13,133 nucleotides of DNA from an uncultured Thermomicrobiales bacterium. GTDB lineage: Bacteria > Chloroflexota > Chloroflexia > Thermomicrobiales > Thermomicrobiaceae. The notes under the pieces were generated by a model that saw only the letters and a program-made list of their open reading frames with translations, was not told the DNA's origin and did no database searches. Positions within the stretch are counted from its first letter, which is position 1. Each line of letters opens with the position of its first letter. Location: contig CALAGB010000401.1 of the NCBI GenBank assembly GCA_937891245.1, forward strand, positions 1-13,133, written 5' to 3'. The position numbers and the translations under genes are program-made. Of this stretch, positions 13,100 to 13,133 are shown one piece after another.

Positions 13100-13133
13100 T
13101 TACGCCGCGACGTTGGCGGCGATCGTGTCGATG
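13100..13133 (-). CDS. C-terminal end of a gene truncated by the window edge
   Basis: Reading the minus strand from 13132 gives ten codons, IDTIAANVAA, and a TAA stop at 13102-13100. All ten sense codons end in C or G, as expected for a real gene in this genome, and the reading direction matches the neighbours downstream. The stretch is too short to identify the product, and the call could be chance. Confidence 0.35.
   Translation of the reverse strand, partial: IDTIAANVAA

Overview
The window comes from a GC-rich bacterial chromosome; codons in the clear genes mostly end in G or C. Several traits together suggest a member of Chloroflexota, perhaps the Thermomicrobia side: a two-copy DUF4389 membrane protein, a very large LuxR-type ATPase regulator, a REP-like inverted repeat of the 'TCATCCTGAG' kind and Gram-positive-type LexA boxes. 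This assignment is an inference; no rRNA or other phylogenetic marker is present. I see no phage, transposase, CRISPR or toxin-antitoxin genes and no tRNA or rRNA gene. Most of the window is ordinary metabolic and regulatory chromosome.

Layout, left to right. Bases 1-483 hold no convincing gene. They contain a degenerate 50-base tandem repeat whose hairpin stem changes by paired substitutions, followed by a possible extended -10 promoter. Bases 484-5242 look like one transcription unit: an MFS transporter, a small 3Fe-4S-type ferredoxin and a 1060-residue LAL-type (ATPase plus TPR plus LuxR HTH) regulator. The ferredoxin stop and regulator start overlap by four bases. A two-domain DUF4389 membrane protein follows behind its own candidate promoter.

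A 79-base element with perfect 28-base inverted arms (6107-6185) lies before the next pair, an M20-family hydantoinase/carbamoylase-type amidohydrolase and a phosphonatase-like HAD hydrolase 13 bases apart. Two colinear DinB-like four-helix proteins, about 52% identical by my ungapped hand count, come next, then a small VOC (glyoxalase-fold) protein. The second DinB gene and the VOC gene share almost the same promoter: TTGACA, 17 bases, then GAACATGYGTTC, a good match to the Gram-positive LexA/DinR box placed over the -10. This points to a small local SOS (DNA-damage) regulon, the most interesting regulatory signal in the window. The second DinB leader also carries a 14-base-pair hairpin whose left arm copies the end of 16S rRNA and whose right arm copies an extended Shine-Dalgarno sequence.

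The right third (10086-13133) is on the minus strand. From upstream to downstream it holds the last codons of a truncated gene, an OsmC/Ohr-type protein, a CtBP/phosphoglycerate-dehydrogenase-like D-2-hydroxyacid dehydrogenase and an M20D (AbgB/PM20D2-like) amidohydrolase. A perfect 32-base palindrome separates this block from the convergent VOC gene and probably ends transcription both ways.
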